A stretch of DNA of 64,000 nt from JAHEKD01 sp965215945 (GTDB taxonomy: Bacteria > Pseudomonadota > Gammaproteobacteria > Arenicellales > JAHEKD01), in NCBI GenBank assembly GCA_965215945.1, contig CBDCFC010000025.1, positions 62,001 to 126,000 of the forward strand. The letters run 5' to 3'. Made by a program: the position numbers and the translations under genes. Shown piece by piece: positions 19,606 to 30,205 of the stretch. Each line of letters begins with the position of its first letter. Within the stretch, counting starts at the first letter, position 1. The notes beneath the pieces were generated by a model. The model was given only the letters and a program-made list of their open reading frames with translations, was not told the DNA's origin and did no database searches.

Positions 19606-20035
19606 TTGTTACTTTTGTTTCGGCAAAAGTAATCAATAATGCCGTCATCCCGGACTTTCAGATTTCCACCATTGTCATTCCGGAAAATGCGGAGTATTTG
19701 TCCGGAATCTCCTAAAGACGATTGGCGTGATGAAAGTTCCTCACACTACTTCGTAGCTCAGGATGACATATTAGGTAAATTGAAAGCCAGTTATTTCGGA
19801 TGCTGAGTCAAAGCCTGTGCTGACCCCGGATCGGTGTTCGGTGTTACGGATTCAGTATTCAGCACAAGCTCCGGCGGGAATCTAGTAAGTATGGATATAG
19901 TTAGGCTAAATACTGGACTAAAGGTTTTCTAACTAGGCAAATACATCAGCATTGTGAAAAAGTGATTTTGAATTATTCAACCGCAAGTCTTCAATAATTT
20001 CTTTATAATCAAAATACATAACTTTTTTTGCTCAG
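19606..20035. repeat. 430-bp gene-free spacer with dispersed-repeat sequences
   Basis: No gene is visible. Right at the DUF1820 stop is a hairpin, TTACTTTTG - tttcgg - CAAAAGTAA (about 19611-19633), of a kind seen in many proteobacterial spacers. From 19640 to 19720 are GTCATCCCGGA and GTCATTCCGGA blocks. One of these forms an inverted repeat ATTCCGGA...TCCGGAAT. A GGATGACA block near 19764 could be the opposite end of the same element. The remainder is unremarkable. It resembles degenerate MITE- or REP-like elements. Confidence 0.45.
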
Positions 20036-20310
20036 ATGGACCACCTATCCGTAACCATCATTCAAGACATTCTCCACTGGCACGATCCGGCGGGGAACCG
20101 GGCGATGTATGACGCGCATTTCGGGGATATTGATGAAACGGATTTGGTTGTTTTGCCGGAGATGTTCAGTTCCGGGTTTTCGATGGAGCCCAAGGCGTGT
20201 TATGAAACTATGGACGGGGAAACAGTTGCCTGGATGCTAAAAAAAGCGAGTGAAAAAGATGTCGTAATCACCGGCAGCTTGATTATGCATTTAAGCGGCG
20301 AAACGTTTGT

Positions 20311-20340
20311 TAATCGTCTCGATTGCGGCTCCAAACCGGA
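20311..20340 (+). repeat. Left arm of perfect 30-bp inverted repeat
   Basis: Begins TAATCGTCTC and ends AAACCGGA. It is the exact reverse complement of 20482-20511, and the match stops at both edges. It encodes part of the amidase (NRLDCGSKP). Recombination between the arms would invert the 141 bp between them. Confidence 0.95.
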
Positions 20341-20481
20341 AAGCGCAAGTCATAACAAACAAATAAGGCAAGCCGCCAGCCGTCGAGCTCTACTACGACG
20401 CGCTCATCACCTGCGGTGAAATTAATGTGCTCCTTGCCATAGCGAAACAAATGGCGTTTGTCGTAGTATTCTAGTTCGCCA

Positions 20482-20511
20482 TCCGGTTTGGAGCCGCAAT
20501 CGAGACGATTA
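20482..20511 (-). repeat. Right arm of perfect 30-bp inverted repeat
   Basis: Exact reverse complement of 20311-20340. In the gene's forward frame it encodes PVWSRNRDDY, which matches the conserved sequence after the catalytic Cys in YafV-type amidases. This suggests the right arm is the original, and the left arm either a copy or a fortuitous partner. Confidence 0.95.
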
Positions 20512-20934
20512 TGATGTGGCCATATATGTCGCCAACTGGCCGAATCCGCGTCAGTTTGCCTGGGATTCGTTATTGGTCGCCAGGGCGATTGAAAACCAAA
20601 GTTATGTGATTGGTGTCAATCGGATTGGTGAAGATGACATTGGCAATTCGTTTTCCGGCGGAACCGTTATGTTGGATTTTATGGGTCAGGCGATGGTTGA
20701 TTGCCAGGATAAAAAAATGGTCGCTACACAAACGCTAGATATGAAGGCGCTAAAAGATTTTCATCAACGATTCCCGGCCAAGCTTGATGCCGATGAGTTT
20801 GAGATTAAACTATAATTGCTTCGTTAAAAAACGAGTTCGTCTAATATACTCATCCGTTCAGCAATAGCTAATTTGTAAACAAATCGCAGTTTTGCTTGCG
20901 TATAATTGACCGTCCAAAAATTTCTTAGCCTTTG

Positions 20935-22603
20935 ATGCCGAAAGATAGCAAAAACCCCAATGCTGACTTCGATTGTCTCGTTAATGACTATTTCAGCGCC
21001 TGGTTTCGTTTCCATCCGGAAATGGCAGTGGATTGTGGGCAAAATCAATTTGCGGGTAGTCTAACTCCATTCGCCAATAGCCAAATGGGTGCGTTGCAAA
21101 CGCTGCATGAAAATTTGCTAAATACACTGGAAGAAGTAGATTATCAAAGCCTGGATGCAGATCATCGGCTCGATTTCGATGCGTTGATCGGCCATGTTTA
21201 TCTCGAACGCCAGGAAATGTTGCAATTTGATTGGCGTTTTCGTGATCCGCAAAAATATCTGCCGCTAAATGCCATTGATCAATTATTGCAGCGACCGGTA
21301 AATGGTTTCGCCAGAGCTCTATCGTCAAGACTCAAATCAATACCTGACTATTTGTGGAACGCACAAGAGTTAATCAGGCAGAAGCCGGACAGTATTCCTT
21401 TTGAGTGGTTGGAACAAACTATTCAATCGGCAAAGTCGGGTGATGCGTTTATGCGAACCTTGGCACAGCATTCCAAGGTTAAAGATGCGATAAGCCGCGG
21501 GCCATCTTTGACATTGGAAATTGAAGCAGCGGCCAAGGCGGTGCAGAATTTTCGCCGCTTTTTGGAAAATGATATTGGCACTGATGCGCAAGGGGAGTTC
21601 GCCTGTGGTGAACATCGGTTTAATAAACTATTACAGCTCAATCACGGTCTCGATATCAATCATCAGCAGCTATACGATTTTGGCTTAATACTCGCTGAGC
21701 AAACATATCAGCAATTAAAACAAACTTGCCGAGAGTTAGCCGGGCATGAAAATATTGCCCAGTTGACGGAGCAAGTCAGTGCCGATCATCCGGATGGAAC
21801 ATCACTGATTTCAATTTATCAAGAGGCGATGCAATCCGCAAAAGATTTCCTGATAGAAAAAGATTTGGTCAGCATGCCGCGAACTGAGCGGCTCGATGTG
21901 ATAGAAACGCCGGTCTTTTTGTGGCATCAGATTCCATTTGCGGCCTATATGCCACCGATGGTCGGTGACCCGCAACAACAAGGCTATTACTATGTAACGC
22001 CAAGTGATGATACACAGGCTTTGGGCGAGCATAACTTTTTAGCGATTCGACACACCTCAGTGCATGAAGCTTATCCAGGCCACCATTTACAGTTTGTGAC
22101 AGCAAATTTGAATCCGGCCAGTTGCAGTTGGCCGCGAGTCATCATTACTTCGGCTACCTTATATGAGGGTTGGGCGCTATATTGTGAGCAGTTAATGCAT
22201 GAGCAAGGGTTATCTTGATCAGCCCTTGAATGAGTTTATTTTGCTTAAAGATCGACTCTGGCGAGCGTTTAGAATTTTGATCGACGTAGATTTGCATGTA
22301 AACAAGGTATCGCAAGAACAAGCGGCACAAAAACTCTGTGATCGCCTTGGTTTTACTAAACAACAGGCTATGGCTGATACGGCCTGGTATAGCCACGCGC
22401 CGACCGTGCCGATGGGATATGCCTTGGGTTGGACGATGATTAATGCATTGCGTGAACAACAACAAACCCAAGATTCATTTAAACTTAAGTCGTTTCACGA
22501 TAAATTATTAGCCAGTGGCTCGATTTCGTTGGCACAGGTGATTCGACGGCAGTTTGGGGTAGATTCATATAACCAAGTGATGGGAAAAATAACAAGCGCA
22601 TAA
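20935..22603 (+). CDS. DUF885 zinc-peptidase-like protein, frame broken by a one-base insertion
   Basis: A DUF885 protein of about 555 residues. The family contains putative zinc metallopeptidases; the motif HEAYPGHHLQ (HExxxGHH-like) and the later glutamate in TLYEGWALYCEQ are present. The first frame stops at 22218 after MHEQGLS; the second frame carries on YLDQPLNEFILLKDRLWRAF to the end at 22603. Removing one G from GGG at 22207-22209 joins them as MHEQGYLDQPLNEF. ATG at 20935 is preferred over the TTG one codon earlier. No signal peptide is apparent. Confidence 0.8.
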
Positions 22604-22623
22604 AATAGGCTAAAATTAGTCGT

Positions 22624-23696
22624 ATGAACTTAATTACCGATTGGTTTAAACATCATTTTTCCAACCCGCAAGTGGTTTTTCTTGCGATGTTGTTGTTGAT
22701 TATTTCAGCAACCATCTATTTGTTCGGTAATATTCTTGGTCCGGTCCTGGCGTCGATCGTCTTGGCCTATGTGTTAGAAGGCATGGTCAAACGTATGCAA
22801 AATTTTGGCTTATCCCGCATTTTGGCTGTTTGTTGTGTCTTTATACTGTTTTTATTTTCCTTGTTTGCAATCTTACTATGGTTGTTACCACTTTTGACCG
22901 AGCAAGTCAGTCAATTGGTACAACAAATCCCGTTTATATTAAATCGTGGCCAGGTGACGTTATTGCAATTGCCGGGAGCGTTACCCGGATATAATTTCAG
23001 AGGAACAGATTCGTGATGTCATCAGTATTATCCGCAGTGAAATCACCATCTACGGCCAAAAATTGCTGTCTATTTCAGTCTCATCGTTTAGAAACATCGT
23101 CACGATTTTGATCTTCTTGATCATTATGCCGATTCTGGTGTTCCTGTTTTTAAAAGATAAAGACAAAATCATCGAATGGTTTACTAACTTCATGCCAAGT
23201 GATCGTCAGCTCACCAATAAAGTCTGGCGTGAGTCAAATGCCCAATTCAGTAATTACATCCGCGGCAAATTTCTGGAAATTGTGATCGTCACAGTGGTCA
23301 GTGCAGTGAACCTTTGTATTACTTGACTTGGAGTATGCAGCATTACTTGCGGTGGCTGTTGGGTTGTCGGTTTTGGTACCCTACATCGGCGCAGCAGTGG
23401 TAACCATTCCTGTGGTTTTGATTGCCTGGTTCCAGTGGGGTTGGTCCTGGGATTTTGGTTATGTTGCCATCGCTTATTTTATTATTCAGGCGCTTGATGG
23501 CAATGTCTTGGTACCCTGGCTTTTTTCTGAAGTGGTCAATATGCACCCGGTGGCAATCATTGTGGCAGTATTATTTTTCGGCGGTCTTTGGGGGCTCTGG
23601 GGCGTGTTTTTTGCAATACCTCTGGCCACGTTAGTACAGGCGATAATCAGGGCGTGGCCGGAAGATCAAAAATTTGCTGAAGCCGAAAACCAGTAA
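22624..23696 (+). CDS. AI-2E family transporter (PerM-like), frame broken twice
   Basis: A multi-helix inner-membrane protein of the AI-2E/PerM family, about 357 residues when repaired. Three consecutive frames carry the N-terminal helices, the middle (TILIFLIIMPILVFLFLKDK) and the C-terminal core (GLSVLVPYIGAAVVTIPV, PWLFSEVVNMHPVAII). The breaks are at CCC 22984-22986 (one C extra; repaired to ALPDIISEEQIRDV) and AA 23309-23310 (one A extra; repaired to VSAVTFVLLDLEYAALL). Some members have been linked to autoinducer-2 export or Na+/H+ exchange, but the substrate here is unknown. It lies 20 bp after the DUF885 gene. Confidence 0.85.
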
Positions 23697-23808
23697 CTTC
23701 ATCTATATTTAATGCTTGGTTTCAGGCTTTATTCAAGCGCTGATACAATAATACAACTGAATGATAAAGATTCATTTGTGCGTTACTTTTACATGAATCA
23801 TTACTGAA

Positions 23809-24081
23809 ATGATAAGAATCTATCAAGCGCAAGATTTGCCGCAAGCGCAGTTAATACTCGACATGTTAGCGCAGCACCAAATTTCGGCGCTGCTGCAAAA
23901 TGCCAATGCCCAAGGGGCAATGGGTGAGGTGCCGTTTACTCATGCCTATCCGGAAGTTTGGTTGAAGAACGATAAAGACAAAGAGTTAGCGAAGCAACTC
24001 ATCGCCCAATTTGAGCAACCGCTGAGTAATGAGCAGTGGCTGTGCAAGTTCTGTGAGGAATTTTCACCGGGTAACGTTTGA
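23809..24081 (+). CDS. DUF2007-type putative signal-transducing protein
   Basis: A 90-residue protein with the DUF2007 fold (MIRIYQAQDLPQAQLILDML, GEVPFTHAYPEVWLKN). A short tail contains a CxxC pair (WLCKFCEEFSPGNV) that could bind metal. It resembles the PII-uridylyltransferase-associated domain named putative signal transducing protein. It stops 36 bp before mrcB. Role unknown. Confidence 0.75.
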   Translation: MIRIYQAQDLPQAQLILDMLAQHQISALLQNANAQGAMGEVPFTHAYPEVWLKNDKDKELAKQLIAQFEQPLSNEQWLCKFCEEFSPGNV

Positions 24082-24116
24082 ATTGTGCTGGGCATGCGAA
24101 TCACCCCGAGAAGAAC

Positions 24117-26545
24117 ATGGCTAGGCGCAGAAAAGTTAAGAAAAAATCGGTCGGTCTGTTTTGGATTTTTAGTCCGTCTGTTTTTTGTTTTTGTATTAGT
24201 TGCCCTGGTTATTGGCGGTTATTGGGTATATCAGCTTGATCGTAAAGTGGTGGCACAATTTGAGGGCAAAAAGTGGGCAGTACCCGCTCATGTTTATGCC
24301 AGACCCCAGGAACTTTACGCGGGTTTAAAACTTAGCCAGACAGCCTTTGTGGATCAACTTGAACGGCTTGGTTATAGGCAGGTCAGCGATGTTGATCGAA
24401 TGGCAAGTTACAGTATTGAAGAGCCAATCCGTGAGCCTGATTACCCGGCCCTATAAATTCTGGGAAGAACAGCAACCGGTTTTAGCTTTGCAAGTGGAGT
24501 TTGGAGCGGATCGAATCAGATCAATTATAAATCTTCGTGATTCCTCAAGAGTTCCCGTGTTTCGCCTGGAACCGCAATTAATTGGCAGCCTGCGCCCCGG
24601 ACAGCATGAAGATCGGGATTTGGTCAGCATTAATGATGTGCCGCAAGATTTTATACTGACCCTGATAGCGACAGAGGATAGAAAGTTCTTGAATCATCAT
24701 GGTGTGGATTTTATCGGCATTGCTCGGGCAATGGTGGTAAATCTGAAAGCGGGCCGCGTTGTTCAGGGCGGTAGCACAATAACACAGCAGTTAGTAAAGA
24801 ATTTTTATTTAACTTCCGAGCGCACGATCAGGCGCAAGCTCAAAGAAATGGTGATGGCGATTTTACTTGAGCTGCATTATGAAAAGCATCAAATCCTTGA
24901 AACTTATTTGAACGAAGTGTATCTCGGCCAGGCAGGTAATCGAGCCATACACGGATTTGAATTAGCCAGCAAGTTTTATTTTGGCAGGCCCATGCGTGAG
25001 TTAAATCGCCATGAATCAGCACTTTTAGTCGGTTTAATCAAAGGTCCATCTTATTACAATCCACTACGTAACCCCGAGCGCGCCATGACGCGGCGTAATG
25101 TCATCATTGATATTATGCAAGCGGAGCAGGCTATCACTGCGGAACAAGCGGAAGCAATCAAACAAAACCCGCTTGGGGTGAAGAAAAATACGGTTATTCG
25201 TGAAAGTGCCTACCCGTCTTTTCTTGATCTGGTCAGGCGTCAATTGACTGAACAATACGATGAAGAGCTATTGCAAAGTGAAGGTATGGCGATTTATACC
25301 ACCATGGACTTGGTTATTCAGCAGGCAGCGGATCAGGCGCTTAAAGAATCAATTGAAAAAATAGAAAAGACTAAAAATATTGAACAAGGAAAACTACAGG
25401 GAGCAATTGTAGTTTTGCGCGCGAGTAGCGGTGAAATTCTGGCTTTAACCGCTGATCGTGATACTGATTATGCCGGCTTTAATCGAGCCTTGGATGCCAA
25501 ACGTTCCATCGGATCATTGGTTAAACCGGCGGTTTATTTGACAGCGTTTGAACAATCCAGCCGTTATACCTTAATGACGACAGTGGCGGATTCACCATTA
25601 ACTATTATTGATGATTCAGGTAAAAAATGGAGTCCGGGAAATTACGATAATCGGCATCACGGCAATATCCCAATTGTTGATGCTTTGGCACGTTCATACA
25701 ATATTCCCGCGGTTCGGGTGGGGATGGATATCGGCGTCGATAGAGTAATAGAAACCATGATGCAACTTGGCTTGACGTCTGAAATCAAGGCTTATCCGTC
25801 AACCTTGCTTGGTGCCAGTCAGCATACCCCACTGGAAGTGGCGCAGATGTTTCAAACCATAGCTAATGATGGGTTCAACTCGCCGCTGCGTGGAATATTA
25901 ACAGTGCAGTCAGCCGATGATGAACCGATTGAGCGTTACCCTCTGAGAGTCCAGCGTGTTGCCAGTGCGGCATCCAATCACTTATTAGAATATGGGCTAA
26001 AACAGGTTGTTAAGGTCGGCACTGCGCGTTCACTCGCCAGCCAGTTTCCAAGCGATTATGGCATAGCGGGAAAAACGGGTACAACTAACGATTATCGTGA
26101 TAGCTGGTTTGCCGGTTATAGTGGTGATGTTGTCGCAGTTGTCTGGTTAGGGCGTGATGACAATAAACCGATGGGTTTAACCGGTGCCAGCGGTGCATTA
26201 AAAGTCTGGCAAGAGTTATTCAAACAGTTGCGTTTACGTGAGTGGCCGGATACGCCGCCACCTGATGTTAGTTATTTAAGTGTAAATCGATTGACGGGTT
26301 TTCGCACCGAGCCTGAATGTGAATTGGCAGTTTCAGTGCCATTTATGCTGGGAACCGAACCTTCACAATTTCAATCCTGCAATGAAGTGGTAGATTTGCA
26401 ATTACCTGAGATTGTAGGAACTTTGAAGGTGCCGGAGACGGTGGAAACGGTTGTTGATGAAGTGAAAGATTGGTTTGAAGTCTTATTCGGTAAATCAAAT
26501 AATAATTCTCGATCCGGTGACCGTGATGTGGCCAATGATCGATAA
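24117..26545 (+). CDS. mrcB: Penicillin-binding protein 1B, frame broken twice
   Basis: A bifunctional glycosyltransferase/transpeptidase that polymerises and cross-links peptidoglycan. The likely start is ATG 24117 (MARRRKVKKKSVGLF, a basic cytoplasmic tail). One extra T in 24166-24170 shifts into the frame of the membrane helix (VRLFFVFVLVALVIGGYWV). A second extra base (CC at 24424-24425) shifts into the main frame after MASYSIEE, giving QSVSLITRPYKFW. The rest holds the transglycosylase motif ATEDRKFLNHHGVDF and the transpeptidase motifs SIGSLVKP (Ser-x-x-Lys), SYN and KTGTT. Repaired length is about 808 residues. The LpoA-like gene at 52330-54151 encodes an activator of a different PBP (PBP1A in E. 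coli). Confidence 0.9.
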
Positions 26546-26552
26546 ATCAATC

Positions 26553-26988
26553 ATGAATCACTGTCGTAAACTAACTTTTATTGTCAGCGTTTTGTTATTG
26601 CTCAATGCCTGCACCATTATTCCTGACAAACCTTATATTGACAAAGATAGGGTTAACATTCCACCATCATCAGCGTCAGTGACTTCATTGTTGGAAAAAG
26701 CCTATCAATATCGACTTGCCAATCAATTATCAGCAAACACTGAGCACACTGGAAAGAGCCATTCGTATCGAACCGACTGATCCGGTACCGTGGTATCGAG
26801 CCGCAGAGGTTTATTTTTCGATTGAGGATCATAATCAGTCGATTGTGTTTGCCCAGCGCGCAGTATCATTATCAGCGAGCTATCCATCGTTAAGACGTGA
26901 ATGTTGGCGTTTGATTGCAAAAAATCATCGAGCCTTAGGGCAGATCGAGCAAGCACAATCGGCAAATAAAAAGGCCGATACTATTTAA
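26553..26988 (+). CDS. TPR-containing lipoprotein, frame broken by a one-base insertion
   Basis: The ATG at 26553 starts a lipoprotein signal (MNHCRKLTFIVSVLLLLNAC, lipobox LNAC). It is followed by LLEKAYQYRLANQ in one frame and YQQTLSTLERAIRIEPTDPVPWYRAA in the next. One extra T at 26727-26728 separates them. The repaired protein has about 145 residues and two or three tetratricopeptide repeats. It follows mrcB directly, an arrangement seen in other gammaproteobacteria, and may act near PBP1B in the outer membrane (inference). Confidence 0.7.
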
Positions 26989-27055
26989 GTCGTTCACTAA
27001 ATTAATCAATAGTTTCTAGAGATTCCGCTACAAGAATTGATTAGAATACTGCCCC

Positions 27056-29539
27056 ATGGAAACGCCTGAATACCAACCCGACAAGATCGAAGCACAGGTC
27101 CAGTCTTACTGGAGGGAACAACAAAGCTTCAAGGTAACTGAGGATCCGGATAAGGAGAAATTCTACTGCCTGTCCATGTTCCCTTATCCAAGTGGACAGC
27201 TTCATATGGGACATGTGCGCAATTACACGATAGGTGATGTGATTTCGCGCTATCAACGCATGCAGGGTAAAAATGTTCTGCAACCGATGGGATTTGATGC
27301 CTTTGGGTTGCCGGCTGAAAACGCCGCCATAAAAAATAACGTCGCACCAGCTGCGTGGACGTATCAAAATATGGCTTACATGAAAGAGCAATTGCAACGC
27401 TTGGGTTATGGTTATGATTGGTCACGTGAATTAGCGACTTGCAAACCCGAATATTATCGTTGGGAGCAATGGCTTTTTACCAAATTAGTCGAAAAAGGCT
27501 TGGCGTATAAAAAGTTGTCAGTAGTCAATTGGGATCCGGTTGACCAAACCGTGCTGGCAAATGAGCAGGTTATTGACGGCAAAGGCTGGCGTTCGGGTGC
27601 TGCGGTTGAGCGCCGTGAGATTTCACAGTGGTTTATTCGTATTACCGATTATGCTGAGGAATTATTGGCCGATATCGACAAACTTGAAGGCTGGCCGGAA
27701 GCGGTTAAAATGATGCAGCGTAACTGGATTGGTCGTTCTGAAGGTGTGGAAATCGATTTTCAAACCGAACAAGCTGAAACAGTCACTTGTTACACGACCC
27801 GGCCGGACACATTAATGGGTGTTACCTTTATTGCTGTTGCTGCCGAACACCCGTTAGCTAAACAAGCCGCCAAAGGTGATCCGCAGCTAAGCCAATTCAT
27901 TGAAGAGTGTAAGCAGGTTGCATCCGCAGAAGCTGAACTTGAAAAGCTTGAGAAAAAAGGCCAACCGTTAGGTATTAATGTCATTCATCCGATAAGCGGT
28001 GAGAAGATCGAAGTGTGGGTGGCCAATTTTGTGCTGATGGGTTATGGCACCGGCGCTGTCATGGCCGTACCCGGGCATGATCAACGTGATTGGGAGTTTG
28101 CCAGCAAACATGGGCTTGAAATCAAGCCGGTTATCACTCCGTCTGATGGCAGTGAACTTGACATTAGTGGATCTGCTTATACGGAATACGGCTTATGTAT
28201 CAATTCCGGTGAGTTTGACGGACTGGACTATTCGTCAGCATTTGATGCAGTAGCCAGCCATCTGGAGCAAAAATCCAGGGGTCGGCGCCGGGTGAATTAT
28301 CGTTTGCGTGACTGGGGTGTTTCCCGGCAACGCTACTGGGGTTGCCCAATTCCCGTTGTCTATGATGAAAACGAAAATGTTTATCCTGTTGCTGGGGATG
28401 ATCTGCCGGTTGTATTACCCGAAGATGTTGCGCTAAAAGGTGTTGGAAGCCCGCTGATGGACATGCCGGAATTTCTGCAGACGAGTGTTCCCGATAGTGA
28501 TAAGCCTGCAACCCGCGAGACGGATACCTTTGACACATTTGTTGAATCGTCCTGGTACCATGCCCGCTATTGTTGTCCTGATGCTGATGAAGTAATGCTA
28601 GACCAACGGGCTAATTATTGGCTGCCGGTTGATCAATATATCGGTGGCGTGGAACATGCTGTCTTGCACTTGTTGTATGCCCGGTTTTATCATAAGTTGA
28701 TGCGTGATGTTGGTTTGATCGACAGCGATGAACCATTCACGCGGCTTTTGACTCAAGGTATGGTCTTAAAAGACGGGGCTAAAATGTCCAAGTCAAAAGG
28801 TAATACCATCGACCCTCAAGCGATGATTGATCAATATGGCGCCGATACGGTTCGGCTTTTTGTTATGTTCGCATCGCCGCCTGAACAGGCATTGGAATGG
28901 AACGATGATGCAGTCGCGGGAGCTAATCGGTTTTTGCGCCGATTATGGAATCTAGTGCATGAAAACGCAGAAAAATTTGAATCGATCAGTAATTTAATAA
29001 GGCTTAGTGAAACGGGCCAAATTCAATGGGTAAACAGGCCCGAAGCTGAAGTAGCCAGGGATTTAAGGCTGCAGGTTTATCAATTGCTTGAGCGAATTCA
29101 GCGTGATTACGCCAAGCACCACTTCAATACCGTCATTGCGGCATGCATGGAAATGACTAATGCGGTAGAAAAAGCTGATTATGCTGAGTCTGAGCAATTA
29201 GCGGTTAGTTTTGAAGCGCTGGTTATTATTATCAAAGTATTGGCGCCGATAGTACCGCATATCACGCATGAATTATGGCAAGTTCTGGGCTTTGATTCTG
29301 AGTTAATTGATGAAACCTGGCCGCAAGTGGACGAGCAGGCTCTAATTAGCGATAGCATTGAATATGTAATTCAAATTAATGGCAAGCTTAGGGGACATTT
29401 AAAAGTAGCATCGTCTGCGAATAAAGATGAAGTGGAAGCCCTTGCGCTGGCTGATTCGACTGTCACACGTTATACCGACGGCAAGCAGGTCCGCAAGGTC
29501 ATCGTGGTACCCGGACGCTTAATCAATGTGGTTTGTTAG
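27056..29539 (+). CDS. leuS: Leucyl-tRNA synthetase
   Basis: Class I aminoacyl-tRNA synthetase charging tRNA-Leu. HMGH is at residues 50-53, the CP1 editing-domain motif TRPDTLMGVTF near residues 245-255, and the catalytic loop KMSKS near residue 577 (GAKMSKSKGNTIDP). It ends with the C-terminal domain IQINGKLRGHLKV. 827 residues, slightly shorter than E. coli LeuRS. First gene of the conserved series leuS-lptE-holA-proA-nadD-rsfS. Confidence 0.98.
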   Translation: METPEYQPDKIEAQVQSYWREQQSFKVTEDPDKEKFYCLSMFPYPSGQLHMGHVRNYTIGDVISRYQRMQGKNVLQPMGFDAFGLPAENAAIKNNVAPAAWTYQNMAYMKEQLQRLGYGYDWSRELATCKPEYYRWEQWLFTKLVEKGLAYKKLSVVNWDPVDQTVLANEQVIDGKGWRSGAAVERREISQWFIRITDYAEELLADIDKLEGWPEAVKMMQRNWIGRSEGVEIDFQTEQAETVTCYTTRPDTLMGVTFIAVAAEHPLAKQAAKGDPQLSQFIEECKQVASAEAELEKLEKKGQPLGINVIHPISGEKIEVWVANFVLMGYGTGAVMAVPGHDQRDWEFASKHGLEIKPVITPSDGSELDISGSAYTEYGLCINSGEFDGLDYSSAFDAVASHLEQKSRGRRRVNYRLRDWGVSRQRYWGCPIPVVYDENENVYPVAGDDLPVVLPEDVALKGVGSPLMDMPEFLQTSVPDSDKPATRETDTFDTFVESSWYHARYCCPDADEVMLDQRANYWLPVDQYIGGVEHAVLHLLYARFYHKLMRDVGLIDSDEPFTRLLTQGMVLKDGAKMSKSKGNTIDPQAMIDQYGADTVRLFVMFASPPEQALEWNDDAVAGANRFLRRLWNLVHENAEKFESISNLIRLSETGQIQWVNRPEAEVARDLRLQVYQLLERIQRDYAKHHFNTVIAACMEMTNAVEKADYAESEQLAVSFEALVIIIKVLAPIVPHITHELWQVLGFDSELIDETWPQVDEQALISDSIEYVIQINGKLRGHLKVASSANKDEVEALALADSTVTRYTDGKQVRKVIVVPGRLINVVC

Positions 29540-29625
29540 GGCGTATAAAATTTTGCGCGGAATTTTGCCCACTTAATTGATAACATCGGGTTATAATTTC
29601 GTTGAACAGATAAACAGGTAAAAAA

Positions 29626-30189
29626 ATGATTAAACGAATTACCATTATTTTACTGAGCATGATCTTGTTGAGTTCATGTGGATTCCATCTGCGTGGAAAG
29701 TATGAATACGCAGCGGAATTGAACCCGATTATGATCCGTAGCGAGGATAGAGATTTTATATACGAATTGGAAGAGGTCTTCGATTTCAGTGACCTAGAGG
29801 TTGCTGATTCTATTTCCGGGGCCAATGCGATTCTTGAGTTTACTACTGAAACTTATGAGAGAAAGCCTGTAACGCTGGATGAGCGGGGTCGTGCTACTCG
29901 CTACCGGTTGCTATATACAGCACGGTATAGAGTCATGAATCGATCTGGTGATGCGCTATTGCGTAGAGGCTCAACTTCAGCCAGCCGAATTCTTGACTAT
30001 GATTCATCACAGGTTTTACAAGCCGATAGTGAAGAAGAATTTCTCAAAGAAGAGATGTATGAGGACATGGCTCAGGCAGTAGCTCGAAGACTTGCCAGGG
30101 TAACCGGTGAAGTGGTCGCAACCGCAGAAGAAATGCTGGATTACGAAGCCGAATTAAAACTCTATGAGAAGGAAATTGAATCGGAGTAG
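29626..30189 (+). CDS. lptE: LPS-assembly lipoprotein LptE
   Basis: The outer-membrane lipoprotein partner of LptD that inserts LPS into the outer leaflet. The signal peptide ends in the lipobox LLSSC followed by GFHLRGKYEY, the typical LptE start. The rest has the LptE-like alternation of short strands and a C-terminal helix (YEDMAQAVARRLARV). 187 residues with an acidic tail. Conserved position between leuS and holA. Confidence 0.93.
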   Translation: MIKRITIILLSMILLSSCGFHLRGKYEYAAELNPIMIRSEDRDFIYELEEVFDFSDLEVADSISGANAILEFTTETYERKPVTLDERGRATRYRLLYTARYRVMNRSGDALLRRGSTSASRILDYDSSQVLQADSEEEFLKEEMYEDMAQAVARRLARVTGEVVATAEEMLDYEAELKLYEKEIESE

Positions 30190-30205
30190 CCGACTTTTGA
30201 TTTGA

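Larger units (their letters stand above)
20036..20815 (+). pseudogene. Nitrilase-family omega-amidase (YafV-like) interrupted by an inverted internal segment
   Basis: The N-terminal part (20036 to about 20340) encodes TDLVVLPEMFSSGFSME, with the catalytic Glu, then KDVVITGSLI. The C-terminal part (from about 20482) continues with VAIYVANWPNPRQFAW and ARAIENQSYVIGVNRIG. The middle, 20341-20481, is reversed. Read on the minus strand it encodes YYDKRHLFRYGKEH (catalytic Lys) and LFVCYDLRFP (catalytic Cys). Perfect 30-bp inverted repeats flank it. Flipping exactly the 141 bp between the repeats gives a continuous 259-residue enzyme, the normal length for YafV/omega-amidase, which deamidates alpha-ketoglutaramate-type substrates. 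As written the gene is off. It may be a real inversion variant or an assembly artefact. Confidence 0.85.

Noticed and set aside
20824..21048. Minus-strand frames over the DUF885 gene (20824-21048, 20993-21328, 21370-21641).
   Set aside because: Shadows of the coding strand with no family resemblance.
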